Positions 18,773-27,176 are shown, numbered from the stretch's first letter. The stretch: 64,000 nucleotides of DNA from CAWBRT01 sp963832785 (GCA_963832785.1 CAWHVF010000007.1:124001-188000); one strand, 5' to 3'. The notes: generated by a model not told the origin, from the letters alone. Made by a program: numbers and translations.

Positions 18773-19755
18773 AACGATTTCGCCTTCACCGTGTCAGTGC
18801 GTTCCGCTCCCGCGATCACAACGTACGTAGGACGCCCATGCTGCACCCAGTCGATCAGGTTCTGCGCCGCCTTGTGCCGCAACTCCGGATGCGACTCCAC
18901 CGAGTAGAACGCCGCATGCGGGCTGAACAGGATGCGGGGATGCGCGAGCAGAACCGAACCCAGCTCCGGCGGTTCGACCGGCAACACATCCAGGCCGGCG
19001 CCATCGAGTTGTCCCGCATCCAGGGCGGCCAGCAGATCGTCGACGTTCACCACCGCGCCACGCGAGGTGTTCACAAGCACGCTCCGGGGCTTCATTAGCC
19101 GAAGCAGGCTGGCGTTGACCATGCCGCGGGTTTCCTCGGTAAGGGGAACATGAATCGAGATGGCGTCGCTCGTCCGGAACAGCTCCTCCAGCGATGCCCT
19201 CTCCACGAAAGCAGGAAGATCGCCGTCGATGATGTAGGGATCGCAGGCGATCACGCGGCGAAAGCAGTTACGGCCGATGTGCGCCATGCGCTTGCCGATG
19301 CGCCCCAGACCCAGGATTCCCAGGGTCATGTTGCCGACACGCCCGATCTCTCCGGTGGCGACGGGATCCCACTTGCCCTGTCGCACGTCGCGGTCGAACG
19401 CCTTGAGGTGACGCAGCAGCGCCAGCGTCATGCCGAGCGCATGCGTGGCTACTTCGCCGATGCCGTAATCCGGCGAGTTTGCCACCCACACGCCGTAATG
19501 CTGGGCGGCGGCGGAATCGATCGTGTCGGTTCCGGCGCCGTAGCGGCTGCAGATCCGAATCTCCGGCCGGGCGGTGAAAACCTTGGCGCCGACCGCGGCA
19601 TATTGCACCAGCAATCCAAAGCAGCCCTCCGAGGCGGCGATGACGTCCTCCTCGGTGCGGCAGTTCCCGACCAGGCATTCGATCCCGGCGTTACGGAACA
19701 GGCTCTGCTCAAGCTGCGTGTCTGGATAATTGAAGTCGGTGATAAGTACCTTCAT
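18769..19755 (-). CDS. D-2-hydroxyacid dehydrogenase (NAD-binding)
   Basis: This protein of about 328 residues belongs to the D-isomer-specific 2-hydroxyacid dehydrogenases (C-terminal-binding-protein-like). The glycine motif is LGILGLGRIGKRMA, the catalytic Arg lies in NTSRGAVVN, the Glu in DVLPVEPPE and the His in SPHAAFYS. The start at 19755 (MKVLITDFNYPD) begins the fold; the upstream 34 codons of the longest frame have no family character. It probably interconverts a 2-keto acid and a D-2-hydroxyacid and is coupled to the LarA-like gene by a 4-bp overlap. Confidence 0.85.
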   Translation of the reverse strand: MKVLITDFNYPDTQLEQSLFRNAGIECLVGNCRTEEDVIAASEGCFGLLVQYAAVGAKVFTARPEIRICSRYGAGTDTIDSAAAQHYGVWVANSPDYGIGEVATHALGMTLALLRHLKAFDRDVRQGKWDPVATGEIGRVGNMTLGILGLGRIGKRMAHIGRNCFRRVIACDPYIIDGDLPAFVERASLEELFRTSDAISIHVPLTEETRGMVNASLLRLMKPRSVLVNTSRGAVVNVDDLLAALDAGQLDGAGLDVLPVEPPELGSVLLAHPRILFSPHAAFYSVESHPELRHKAAQNLIDWVQHGRPTYVVIAGAERTDTVKAKSL

Positions 19756-19881
19756 GTCGGATACGACCCCCGCCTTGGTGAGATCTTCGACAACCGACTG
19801 ATCGGGGCCTGCACTCGAGTACAACACGTGCGCGAGCCTGCCGCCCGCCGGCGCCAAGCTCGCCGCACGCGACAGCCATCT

Positions 19882-20221
19882 TCAACCGCCTGCTAAGCGT
19901 TCGGCTGCCTCTTTTTCCCAGCCCTGCCGGAACAATGGCAGCCAGTCGCCCCCATTATACGGATGCTTGGCGATCTCCTCGAAGTTCAGGTCAGTGCCCA
20001 ACCCGGGAGCTTCCGGAGGCAACCGCATCATGGCTCAACAGCTCCAGGAACTGCTCACGGTGGTAATAATCCTCGCCGCAGGCGACCGGAACCGGGCTGC
20101 GCCTGGCGACCTTCACCATCGAGATGGGGTGCTGGGATATTATCGCAAAGTCTGCGGCCAGCCGTTGTACAGGCCCATTGGCGGCCGCAACCATGCCCAT
20201 CGCTTCGGCTTCCACCTTGTA
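19882..20221 (-). pseudogene. Enolase-superfamily dehydratase remnant
   Basis: Two pieces of a mandelate-racemase/galactonate-dehydratase-like C-terminal half are visible in different frames. The first reads FAIISQHPISMVKVARRSPV and PVACGEDYYHREQFLELL (containing the metal-ligand Glu). The second, after a frame change near 20030, reads LPPEAPGLGTDLNFEEIAKH and ends with a stop at 19882. The central piece with the catalytic His is missing, as is the N-terminal cap. An internal deletion plus frameshift explains the pattern. It lies downstream of the GguC-like gene on the same strand, consistent with a former sugar-acid operon. Confidence 0.6.
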
Positions 20222-20237
20222 GAGAAATGCGGGCGGG

Positions 20238-21233
20238 CTAGAGCACGGCGACGTGCGCATCCGGAGCGGGTTCGACCGCCAACGGATTGCGCAATGGCTT
20301 TCCGAAGCCGCAGGCCTCGATCTCGAAGACTTCGCCGGGCTCGACCCGTACTCCATCCGAGAAGCTCAAGGTTGCGGTTCCGAAGAAATGAACGTGCACA
20401 TCCCCGGGGCGGCGGAACATCATGTACTTGAAGTGATGATGTTCCAGGTTGGCGATCCAGTGTGACATGTTCGCCTCTCCACTCAGGAAGGGCTTCTCCC
20501 AGCGGACCCGGCCGTCGCGCGTCACCACCCGCGAGACGCCTTCAACGTGCGCCGGCAGTTCTCCCAACAGTACCGCCGGGCCGACTGAGCACTGCCGCAG
20601 CTTCGAGTGCGCCAGCCAGAGATAATTCTGCCGCTCAAGAACGTGATCGGAGAACTCATTGCCCAGGGCGAAGCCGAGCCGGTAGGGCTTACCCTCCGGA
20701 CCTATGACGTAGAGCGCAGCAATCTCGGGCTCCTCGCCGCCGTCGCCGGAGAAATCCGGCATCGCCAGCGGCTCGCCGCAGCCGCGCAGAATCGAGCCGT
20801 CTCCTTTGTAGAACCACTCCGGCTGCACGCCGGGCCGATCGCCCTCGGGCTTGCCACCCTCCAGCCCCATACGGAACATCTTCATGCTGTCGGTCAGCGT
20901 CTCGGCGGCGCCGCTCAGCTTCTTGTGCATCGAGTCGCGCGCCTCGGCGCCGCCAAGATGCGTGAGTCCCGTGCCGGTAACGAAACAATGGGCCGGATCG
21001 GGGTGATCGAGCGGCGGCAACAGACGCTGCTCGGCGGCCAACCGGTCGCAGTCGAACTGCGGTTCTTCCATGCGCTCGATTGCCATCTCCAGCAGTTTTC
21101 GCTTTGATGCGATTGCTTCCTGCGCAAGCGCGTAGGTCGAGGCCACACCACGCAGCGGCCGCACCGAACCGTCTGCCTCGAGAGAACCTACGCGACGGGA
21201 ATCTTTATCGTCCTTGAATTGCACCAGCAGCAT
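20238..21233 (-). CDS. GguC/AraD1-type FAH-superfamily protein
   Basis: This 331-residue protein resembles GguC/AraD1-type members of the fumarylacetoacetate-hydrolase superfamily, which are linked to sugar-acid catabolism and in some cases act as 2-keto-3-deoxy-sugar-acid dehydratases. Visible features are CFVTGTGLTHLGGAEARDSM near residue 85, PEWFYKGDGSILRG, a metal-site-like EEPEIAALYVIG and GFALGNEFSDHVLERQNYLW. The ATG at 21233 follows GGAG by 8 nt; a TTG 15 bp upstream is the alternative. It heads a run of hydroxyacid genes on the minus strand. The exact substrate is unknown. Confidence 0.75.
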   Translation of the reverse strand: MLLVQFKDDKDSRRVGSLEADGSVRPLRGVASTYALAQEAIASKRKLLEMAIERMEEPQFDCDRLAAEQRLLPPLDHPDPAHCFVTGTGLTHLGGAEARDSMHKKLSGAAETLTDSMKMFRMGLEGGKPEGDRPGVQPEWFYKGDGSILRGCGEPLAMPDFSGDGGEEPEIAALYVIGPEGKPYRLGFALGNEFSDHVLERQNYLWLAHSKLRQCSVGPAVLLGELPAHVEGVSRVVTRDGRVRWEKPFLSGEANMSHWIANLEHHHFKYMMFRRPGDVHVHFFGTATLSFSDGVRVEPGEVFEIEACGFGKPLRNPLAVEPAPDAHVAVL

Positions 21234-21865
21234 GTTTGCGTTCTCCAATCACCGGAGTCATTTCAATCGATCCTGCCGCCGCCGGCTTCCAGCCAGACTT
21301 CCGCAGCAGAGATCAATTGGAGCCGAGCGGGTTTATTAGGCAGGAATCCTGGCTAACTGTCAACGCCAATTTTGGTGGTCTGCTGACGCCATTGGCAGGG
21401 TGCCCTGAGTCAAACATCACCTTCGCGAAACTGGCATAGTTCCCATCGCACTGAGATTCCGTGCCCCGCGGCTGTTCATCGCAAACAGCATTCACTTTAC
21501 ATCTCTCCCGAAGGCACGCTCCTTCGCCAGCCGGTCGACGCTCTCTGGTCCCTTTTCGATTGGAGATACTGAGACAAATGCCCGGAATTTGCATATTTTC
21601 GGGCAAAGATTATTTCCTAAGGTGGAGTAGCGACTGAATGGCGGAAGGAGAGGGATTCGGATTTTAAACCGTGTTGAAAACAGGCAACTTATTGATTTTT
21701 ATGCCCGCTCAAAAAGCACCGGACGCACAATACGCGGTTATTTGGTACGTATTGAGTACACGAAATTTTCGCTTTTGTTTTGCGAAGCAATAGGACAATT
21801 GCTTGTTGAAACGAGCGATGGTCAGTTCACACTGCGCGACAGCAACATGTTCAGATGCAGCGCAC
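21234..21865. other. Intergenic region carrying a tRNA-end remnant
   Basis: No gene was recognised between the GguC-like gene and the end of the SNF2 helicase. The stretch contains a 21-bp near-copy of the 3' end of tRNA-Ser at 21639-21659, which may mark one end of an integrated island. A short minus-strand frame at 21313-21606 has no recognisable content. Confidence 0.5.
21639..21659 (-). repeat. Partial duplicate of tRNA-Ser 3' end (candidate att site)
   Basis: The 21 bases beginning TGGCGGAAGG match the 3' terminus of tRNA-Ser(UGA) at 27062-27082 (beginning TGGCGGAGGG) at 20 of 21 positions and in the same orientation. Integrative elements that insert into tRNA genes leave such a direct repeat at their far end. 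The two copies bound about 5.4 kb containing the SNF2, TOTE-like and AbiE-type genes. Confidence 0.55.
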
Positions 21866-24313
21866 CTAAAGCCGCAAGGCACGCAATAGACCCCCGACCA
21901 CTTTAGCCAATCGGTCTTCGGTGATGGATGCGGGCAACGGAATCGATAAGGTCGGGCGATTCGTCCGCGGGTCTCGTGAGAACAGAGTCGATAAAGGATG
22001 CTGCGCGCCGCCACCTTGCACGGATGGCGGATTTCCAGCGCTTGCGGCAATTGATTCGAGGAAGGTAACGCCAGCTTCAATCAGTCCGGCGGCGGCCTTT
22101 TCAAATTCACCGAGCTCCGCTTCTGTGGCAGCAGCCAAGCCGGAACCGTTTCCACCGGGCGCAGCGAGTGCGGTTGGTGTCGTCGTTGCTTCCACCGATG
22201 GTACGGGCATGGGAGCAACCGCTGGTGCAACCGGACTGGTAGGCGTCGCAGCCCCAACCGGAATGGGTTGAGGCGGGGCTGAATCGATGATTGGTTTCGG
22301 CCTTTCCGGTTGGTCGGCGAAGATCTCCTTCACGGACTGCAGGACGCTCTTGCGTCCGAGTTTGGCAAAACTCACCTCCGCCGTCGGCGAGTCAAAGACA
22401 CCAGCGAAAAGCGATTTCTTCAGTTCCAGGGTCTCCCACACCCGTTCCTCGATGGTTTTCTCGGTGAGCAGGTGGATGACCTGAACTGGATGGACCTGTC
22501 CCAAGCGATGAACGCGCCCGATTCTTTGTTCCAAGCGAGCGGGGTTCCATGGCGGCTCGAAGTTGATCACGGCGGAGGCGGCTTGCAGGTTGAGCCCTAC
22601 CCCGCCCGCGTCTGTAGAAAGGAAAACTCTGCACTCCGCATCTCGATGAAACTTATCAATGAGTTCGCCACGCTTGCGACCGGGCACACCGCCATGCAAT
22701 GACGCGAACCCGATTTTCATTTTACGGAGCTCTTCCCCGGCCAGGTACGTCATGCGTTCGTACTCGCTGAAGACAACGACCTTGCGATCTTCTTCCAACG
22801 TGAGTTCGCGAATGATCTCACGGAATTCCTCTAGCTTGGGAGAGTGATGCGTCTGCTTGTCGAAAAGAAAAGTGGAGTCGCAGAGCATCCGCATATTCTG
22901 GAGACAGCAGGTGATGCGGCGGAGGTCAATTTCCGAAAGCCAACCCTTCGATTGCCATTTGTGCATGAGGCGCGCCAGGATATCGTGCTGCTCCCAATAA
23001 GGTTCGGCCTGTTCCTTGGTCAGCGGAACACGGAATACCTGATCGGTGCGCGGCGGAAGGTCTTTGAGAACCTCCTTCCGTGTGCGCCGAAGGAGAATGG
23101 GCTCCAACTGCCGGTGGATCTGATCCAGGCCTCGATACCCCAGGAGTTTGCCGCTCTCATCTTCCACCCGATGTTCCTGCAGAAAGCGGAATGCCGGTCC
23201 CAGCCGGCGGCCATCCACGAACTCGACCACGGAGAATAGTTCTTCCAGCTTGTTCTCCAGCGGCGTGCCTGTGAGAACAAAGGCATAACGGCTCTTCAGT
23301 TGCTTGATGGTTCGTGCGGTGGCTGTTGCCCAATTACGGATTCGCTGCGCCTCGTCGAGGATGATCAGGTCGGGCTGCAGTTCGTGGAGATATTTGATGT
23401 CCTTGAGAACGAGCTCATAGCTGGTGAGGTTGAAGAACCTGGGAGAAGCGTACAGCCTCTGCCTTTGCGGAATTAGGCCTTCGATGACCTGTGCGTCGAG
23501 ATCCGTAAACTTCTCGATTTCTGTTTTCCACTGATATTTCACGGAGGCGGGCGCTACGACCAATACCCGTTGAATGCCGCGGCGGCGGCGCAGAAGCTCA
23601 GTGGCAGCCAGAGCCTGAACGGTCTTGCCCAGTCCCATGTCATCAGCCAGAACTACGCGACCGCGGCAGGCCGTGAAGATCGCCCCTTGGCATTGGTAGG
23701 GAAGCAGCTTGGTCTTGAGCACGTCGGCAAGCGGATCAAGCCCACGCCGAAGCTTCGCCAGAAGCTTTCGCTCCAACTCAAGCCCTTCTGCAATCTCGTT
23801 TTCCCGGTCAATGTAGTCCAGAACATCGCTGTACACGACTGCCTGATCATCGGCCCGGCGAAGTGCGTCCATGAGTTTTTCGAAATCCTGCAGCCGGTTG
23901 GATTTCAATAAACCGCTCTCATCGAAGTGCTCCCGAGCCAGTGCCTGTACTGCGGGTGAGGGCGAGGGCGGAAGCCGCAAGCGCACACCCAAAGTTTCGC
24001 CATAGTGAAGCGACAGCGATGCCCGTGTGCGGCTGAACTTTTCCCGCTCGAATGTTTTGCCGTGCCGCCGCCCGAGCCTGAATAGCAGAGCTTCGATGTG
24101 CTTACACGTCCCGAGAGTATTGACCGCGAAGTCGGGGCAGGAACAATAGTTGTCGAACAGTCCCGGACCGCGCATGGCCACACGGTAAGTCTTGTTGCTG
24201 GACGATCGTACCTGGTAGTCGCCATAAACGCCGCCCTCGGGACGGGCAAGAATCCGCGCAACGGCCCCTTGGGCGCGTTCACGGCGGGCGGCAATTTCCC
24301 GCTCGATCAACAT
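21866..24313 (-). CDS. SNF2-family helicase with N-terminal SWIM zinc finger
   Basis: This 815-residue superfamily-2 ATPase is a cytoplasmic DNA translocase. Residues 50-80 carry a SWIM zinc finger (CSCPDF...GTCKHIEALL), a DNA/protein-binding module common in bacterial SNF2 proteins. The helicase core has motif I DDMGLGKTVQALA (about residue 225), motif II DEAQRIRN (about 318), the LTGTPLEN motif, and the C-terminal lobe with STDAGGVGLNLQAAS and the arginine-finger motif QRIGRVHRLGQ. A Pro/Ala/Thr-rich linker (about 690-745) and a short C-terminal segment follow. It is the last of five same-strand genes behind the AbiE pair, and SNF2 helicases recur in anti-phage systems, so a defence role is plausible but not shown. 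Confidence 0.9.
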   Translation of the reverse strand: MLIEREIAARRERAQGAVARILARPEGGVYGDYQVRSSSNKTYRVAMRGPGLFDNYCSCPDFAVNTLGTCKHIEALLFRLGRRHGKTFEREKFSRTRASLSLHYGETLGVRLRLPPSPSPAVQALAREHFDESGLLKSNRLQDFEKLMDALRRADDQAVVYSDVLDYIDRENEIAEGLELERKLLAKLRRGLDPLADVLKTKLLPYQCQGAIFTACRGRVVLADDMGLGKTVQALAATELLRRRRGIQRVLVVAPASVKYQWKTEIEKFTDLDAQVIEGLIPQRQRLYASPRFFNLTSYELVLKDIKYLHELQPDLIILDEAQRIRNWATATARTIKQLKSRYAFVLTGTPLENKLEELFSVVEFVDGRRLGPAFRFLQEHRVEDESGKLLGYRGLDQIHRQLEPILLRRTRKEVLKDLPPRTDQVFRVPLTKEQAEPYWEQHDILARLMHKWQSKGWLSEIDLRRITCCLQNMRMLCDSTFLFDKQTHHSPKLEEFREIIRELTLEEDRKVVVFSEYERMTYLAGEELRKMKIGFASLHGGVPGRKRGELIDKFHRDAECRVFLSTDAGGVGLNLQAASAVINFEPPWNPARLEQRIGRVHRLGQVHPVQVIHLLTEKTIEERVWETLELKKSLFAGVFDSPTAEVSFAKLGRKSVLQSVKEIFADQPERPKPIIDSAPPQPIPVGAATPTSPVAPAVAPMPVPSVEATTTPTALAAPGGNGSGLAAATEAELGEFEKAAAGLIEAGVTFLESIAASAGNPPSVQGGGAQHPLSTLFSRDPRTNRPTLSIPLPASITEDRLAKVVGGLLRALRL

Positions 24314-24332
24314 TCAGGCCTCCAATACTGGT

Positions 24333-24346
24333 ATTCTGTGCAGAAT
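24333..24346. promoter_or_regulatory. Short palindrome upstream of the SNF2 gene
   Basis: ATTCTG-TG-CAGAAT is a perfect 6-bp inverted repeat 20 bp upstream of the helicase start codon. It could be a regulator site or chance. No regulator gene is adjacent. Confidence 0.25.
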
Positions 24347-24402
24347 AGCAGGAAAGGCGGATCGAACCATTCATTTCCAGTGACGTATTCGCGAGCCATC
24401 GA

Positions 24403-24783
24403 TCAGTGAATCCGTTCCAGTGTCCCACGATCCCGACCTGCCCAGAATGGGCATTGGGGGCAGGATGTTCCTTCAGGATAGTCGATGCCCTCTTCGTGCG
24501 GGCAGCCCAAAATGCCATCCGTCATCACCACGGACTGAGCACCGTGCGACTTGATGACGGCCAGAACTTGCTCGCCAATGTGCTCATCAAGACGCACGTC
24601 GGTGCCCTGAGAGAAGAAACGCTCCAAAACTTTGGGTTCGTCACCTTCGGCATGGAAGACAGCCACAGCGACCTTCGAAGCAAAATCGGCGGTTGGTCCA
24701 TAGAAAGCTATCGTCGCGATCGGGTATCCGCGAAATCCTTGTTTCGCCTTCTTCTCGAGATAATAGCGGGATGATTTGCTCAT
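24403..24783 (-). CDS. Conserved protein with C-terminal Cys motif, unknown function
   Basis: This protein of about 126 residues begins at the ATG at 24783 (GAGGAT just upstream); an ATG 18 bp earlier is less likely. The sequence has an alpha/beta central part (YPIATIAFYGPTADFASKVA, AVIKSHGAQSVVMTDG) and ends with a zinc-ribbon-like set of cysteines (GCPHEEGID...GTSCPQCPFWAGRDR). I recognise similar stand-alone proteins in diverse bacteria, but no function is known to me. It lies between the TOTE-type fragment and the SNF2 helicase, 89 bp before the latter, and probably shares a transcript with it. Confidence 0.65.
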   Translation of the reverse strand: MSKSSRYYLEKKAKQGFRGYPIATIAFYGPTADFASKVAVAVFHAEGDEPKVLERFFSQGTDVRLDEHIGEQVLAVIKSHGAQSVVMTDGILGCPHEEGIDYPEGTSCPQCPFWAGRDRGTLERIH

Positions 24784-24973
24784 ATGATCCTCGTCTGCCA
24801 CCTTTCACGCGGCTCTCACAAAAAGCTTTCGACGGTATTCCGCAAGAAAATCGCTTTTCTATCTTCCTAAGCTCCAGGAATCCGTACCCATGGAAAACCA
24901 GCTACGTAATCCGGTGTACATTAATCAATCTGACTCCTCTCGGTGTCCGGTCAGGAATACTGTTTAGCGACCG

Positions 24974-25441
24974 TCAACGAACCTGCGGTCGTGTTTCGTC
25001 CGGCAACAAGGGATACACACCGACGGTTTCGTTCCCCAGCAGGTGGTTCTCAATCACAGCCTCGGTCAACGGAAAAAACTTTCTCGTCTTCTGGTCGACT
25101 TTCTTTCGGTCCTCTGGCCTACTCTTGTTTATTGCGTCCCAGTCCTTCTGCGCCGCCGGGGTATATCCCGACCGGCCATCCGGGCTCTCCCATCGTCGTG
25201 CGTATACGCCCTGCCTTCCGCAGAAAAGATTTTGAAACAGTGCGATTCTCTTTCTTGCTCGTTCTTTTTTATCTTCCGGAGGCGATACAGTTTGGACAGC
25301 AGGTGGGCTTGCGGGCTCGGTCGTTGGGATCGGGATATTGCGATCTGTCAGAACTTGCCGAAGGCGGGCATTTTCCTCGCGCAGCCGGCTGCACTCTGCA
25401 TCAGCAGATTCGGACGGAACGGGTTGCGCTCCTTCTTTCAT
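24974..25441 (-). pseudogene. TOTE-type archaeo-eukaryotic primase, N-terminal fragment
   Basis: These 155 codons match the start of proteins with the AEP-TOTE primase domain, the primase of the TOTE conflict system. A coiled-coil leader (CSRLREENARLRQVL) is followed by a Pro-rich linker, then IALFQNLFCGRQGVYARRWE, GRSGYTPA and FFPLTEAVIENHLLG, ending at GVYPLLPDET. In intact members the catalytic aspartates follow immediately (a WFLAxDFD-type segment). Here the frame leaves the family and stops after eight unrelated residues, so the catalytic domain and any helicase or nuclease portion are absent. The ATG lies 9 nt after the AbiEii-like stop codon, implying translational coupling. It could instead be a short retained regulatory protein. 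Confidence 0.7.
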
Positions 25442-25450
25442 CCCTGGAGC

Positions 25451-26332
25451 TCACTTCTTCGGACCACGAGTGAGAACCGCTTCAACATATGCTCGCACGC
25501 GGCCAAAAACAGCGTCCATCGCTCTTGGGAGCCTACACTCATCGGCGAACGCCTCAAAGCTCTTTCTCCAATCTGATGGCGGCGGGAGCAAGGGCGATGG
25601 CAGTACATGCGTGCCCCTTCTCTGAAAAGTAACGCGTACCGCTTCTCGTATCCGCTCCGTGGCGAGTTCTCCGGAATTGACAAGAAGCGCCAAATCCACC
25701 AAGTCTTTCACCCGACTGTTGGCGCTGCTTCTCGGAAGCGTGTAGGCGTGCAGTTTCTCTGCAAACTGCTGTTCGCGCGGGATCGTCTGGACCCGTGGAC
25801 CTTCGATGCCCGCAAACTCCAGCCACTTCCTGCATTCGACTGTCTCCAGCGGTTCCATCACAGCATCGCCAATTCCGACATCCAGATGGAATCGAGAAAA
25901 CACCCGCGCATCCATTCGAGCCTCTACGGGATACCGAGCGCCGCCATACGGCGCTGCCTCCATATCCATAACGGGCGAGCCGATCGTGTATTCGAACCAG
26001 TCCCCCAGAGAAATGTTGGCGGCATTCTGCAGCATTTCGCGAACGATTACGCTCGTGTCCTCTTGATCGGTTGCTGCGACAACCAACTGCAAACTAACAT
26101 CGATATCGATAGTAGAACGTGCAGTTTTGAAACGAAGCTCCAGGGCATACCCACCTTTCAAGGCCCAGGGGGCAGGCTCAACCCGAAACAACCTCGCCAA
26201 GAGCCGGTCAAAGGAGACCTGCCGCCTGAGGCGGGTTACATCCACCTGTTCCGCCTGTGAGATTTTCTTAAGCCGCTCCTCAAGTGCCCTTCGGAACGCA
26301 CCGGCTGTCGTGTATGCTCTTGGTGCATCCAT
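25451..26332 (-). CDS. AbiEii/AbiGii-family nucleotidyltransferase toxin
   Basis: This protein of about 293 residues belongs to the nucleotidyltransferase toxins of type IV toxin-antitoxin/abortive infection systems. It shows the signature LKGGYALELRF...TARSTIDIDVSL (about residues 58-80), with the GG loop and the two metal-binding Asp residues, and the conserved KLHAYTLPR and VKDLVDLALL motifs in the C-terminal half. Such enzymes transfer nucleotides and arrest growth on infection. Its ATG at 26332 overlaps the upstream AbiEi-like stop (TGATG), the usual antitoxin-toxin arrangement. The next gene, a primase fragment, starts 9 nt after its stop. No disabling mutation is visible. Confidence 0.88.
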   Translation of the reverse strand: MDAPRAYTTAGAFRRALEERLKKISQAEQVDVTRLRRQVSFDRLLARLFRVEPAPWALKGGYALELRFKTARSTIDIDVSLQLVVAATDQEDTSVIVREMLQNAANISLGDWFEYTIGSPVMDMEAAPYGGARYPVEARMDARVFSRFHLDVGIGDAVMEPLETVECRKWLEFAGIEGPRVQTIPREQQFAEKLHAYTLPRSSANSRVKDLVDLALLVNSGELATERIREAVRVTFQRRGTHVLPSPLLPPPSDWRKSFEAFADECRLPRAMDAVFGRVRAYVEAVLTRGPKK

Positions 26333-26943
26333 CAAGCCACCCGCCGAAGAACTTCCGCAAAGATCTTGCGCGCAGGGCCAGTCAGTTGCGCATTTCGGAT
26401 TTGCTGACGCGTAATCAGCCCGCGCTGAAGAGCTTGTCGCAATGCTTGGCGAATGAAGGTTCGCTCTACCGTGTCCGTTTGAACCAAATCCAAAATCGAG
26501 CGCAGAGGACGGGTAAACTTGAAGCCTTGCGCCGTTTCCATATCACTTACTGGTAGATCAGCGTAATGCAGAACCAAAATGCCCGGAATTTCGCTGTTGC
26601 GGCGAAAGTGCGTCGGCACGGTCATGTGCAGTTTGGAGGGGTTTAGGTCCGAGAGACCGTATAGGCTCAGAGCTGTCTGGTGGCTGTAGACTCCCTCAGT
26701 CTCTTGTTTCCGATTCCTGGACCAAAGCGACCACAGGACGAGATCGGGGCGGTCCGCGGACGGAAATTGTGCGAGCCGGTAAATGCCGCGGTGTTCTCGC
26801 ACCCAGTTGCCAACTTGTAGATGATAAGGATGCGTATTCTCCGCAAACCCCGCAGCCTTGGCCTGCTTGGTGGTAAAGAAACCTTGTTGCGCCTCGGCGA
26901 CCGCGTAGAGACGCCGGGAGGCTTCTCGGTGTGATTGCCGCAT
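26332..26943 (-). CDS. AbiEi-family antitoxin/regulator
   Basis: This 203-residue protein has the AbiEi layout: an N-terminal winged helix-turn-helix (AEAQQGFFTTKQAKAAGF, then VREHRGIYRLAQFP), a central VYSHQTALSLYGLSDLNP segment, and a C-terminal domain with FKFTRPLRSILDLVQTDTVE. The family binds its own promoter and antagonises the AbiEii nucleotidyltransferase. It is the first gene of the minus-strand series that runs through AbiEii, the TOTE-type fragment, the Cys-motif protein and the SNF2 helicase. It starts about 120 bp from the end of tRNA-Ser, so its promoter lies next to the tRNA. Confidence 0.85.
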   Translation of the reverse strand: MRQSHREASRRLYAVAEAQQGFFTTKQAKAAGFAENTHPYHLQVGNWVREHRGIYRLAQFPSADRPDLVLWSLWSRNRKQETEGVYSHQTALSLYGLSDLNPSKLHMTVPTHFRRNSEIPGILVLHYADLPVSDMETAQGFKFTRPLRSILDLVQTDTVERTFIRQALRQALQRGLITRQQIRNAQLTGPARKIFAEVLRRVA

Positions 26944-27061
26944 AACACAATACTACAATTTAAGTGAAGATCTATTCAAGAGCGTTTCTGGGCACAACTT
27001 TTCGCCGGAACATGAAATAAGCAGAATAAGAACTTAAATCTTTTATAATCAATAACTTAAA

Positions 27062-27151
27062 TGGCGGAGGGAGAGGGATTCGAACCCCCGATAGGATTTC
27101 TCCTATAGCGGTTTTCAAGACCGCCTGTTTCGACCGCTCACACATCCCTCC
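27062..27151 (-). tRNA. tRNA-Ser(UGA)
   Basis: The minus strand folds as a 90-nt serine tRNA. The acceptor stem is GGAGGGA/UCCCUCC with discriminator G and encoded CCA, the anticodon stem-loop GCGGU-CUUGAAA-ACCGC gives anticodon UGA, a long variable arm UAGGAGAAAUCCUA follows, and the T-loop is GGUUCGAAUCC. The 3' end faces the AbiE/SNF2 island, and its last 21 nt are almost repeated at 21639. Confidence 0.96.
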
Positions 27152-27176
27152 GCACGAGGGAAGTGACTGTCTGCCA

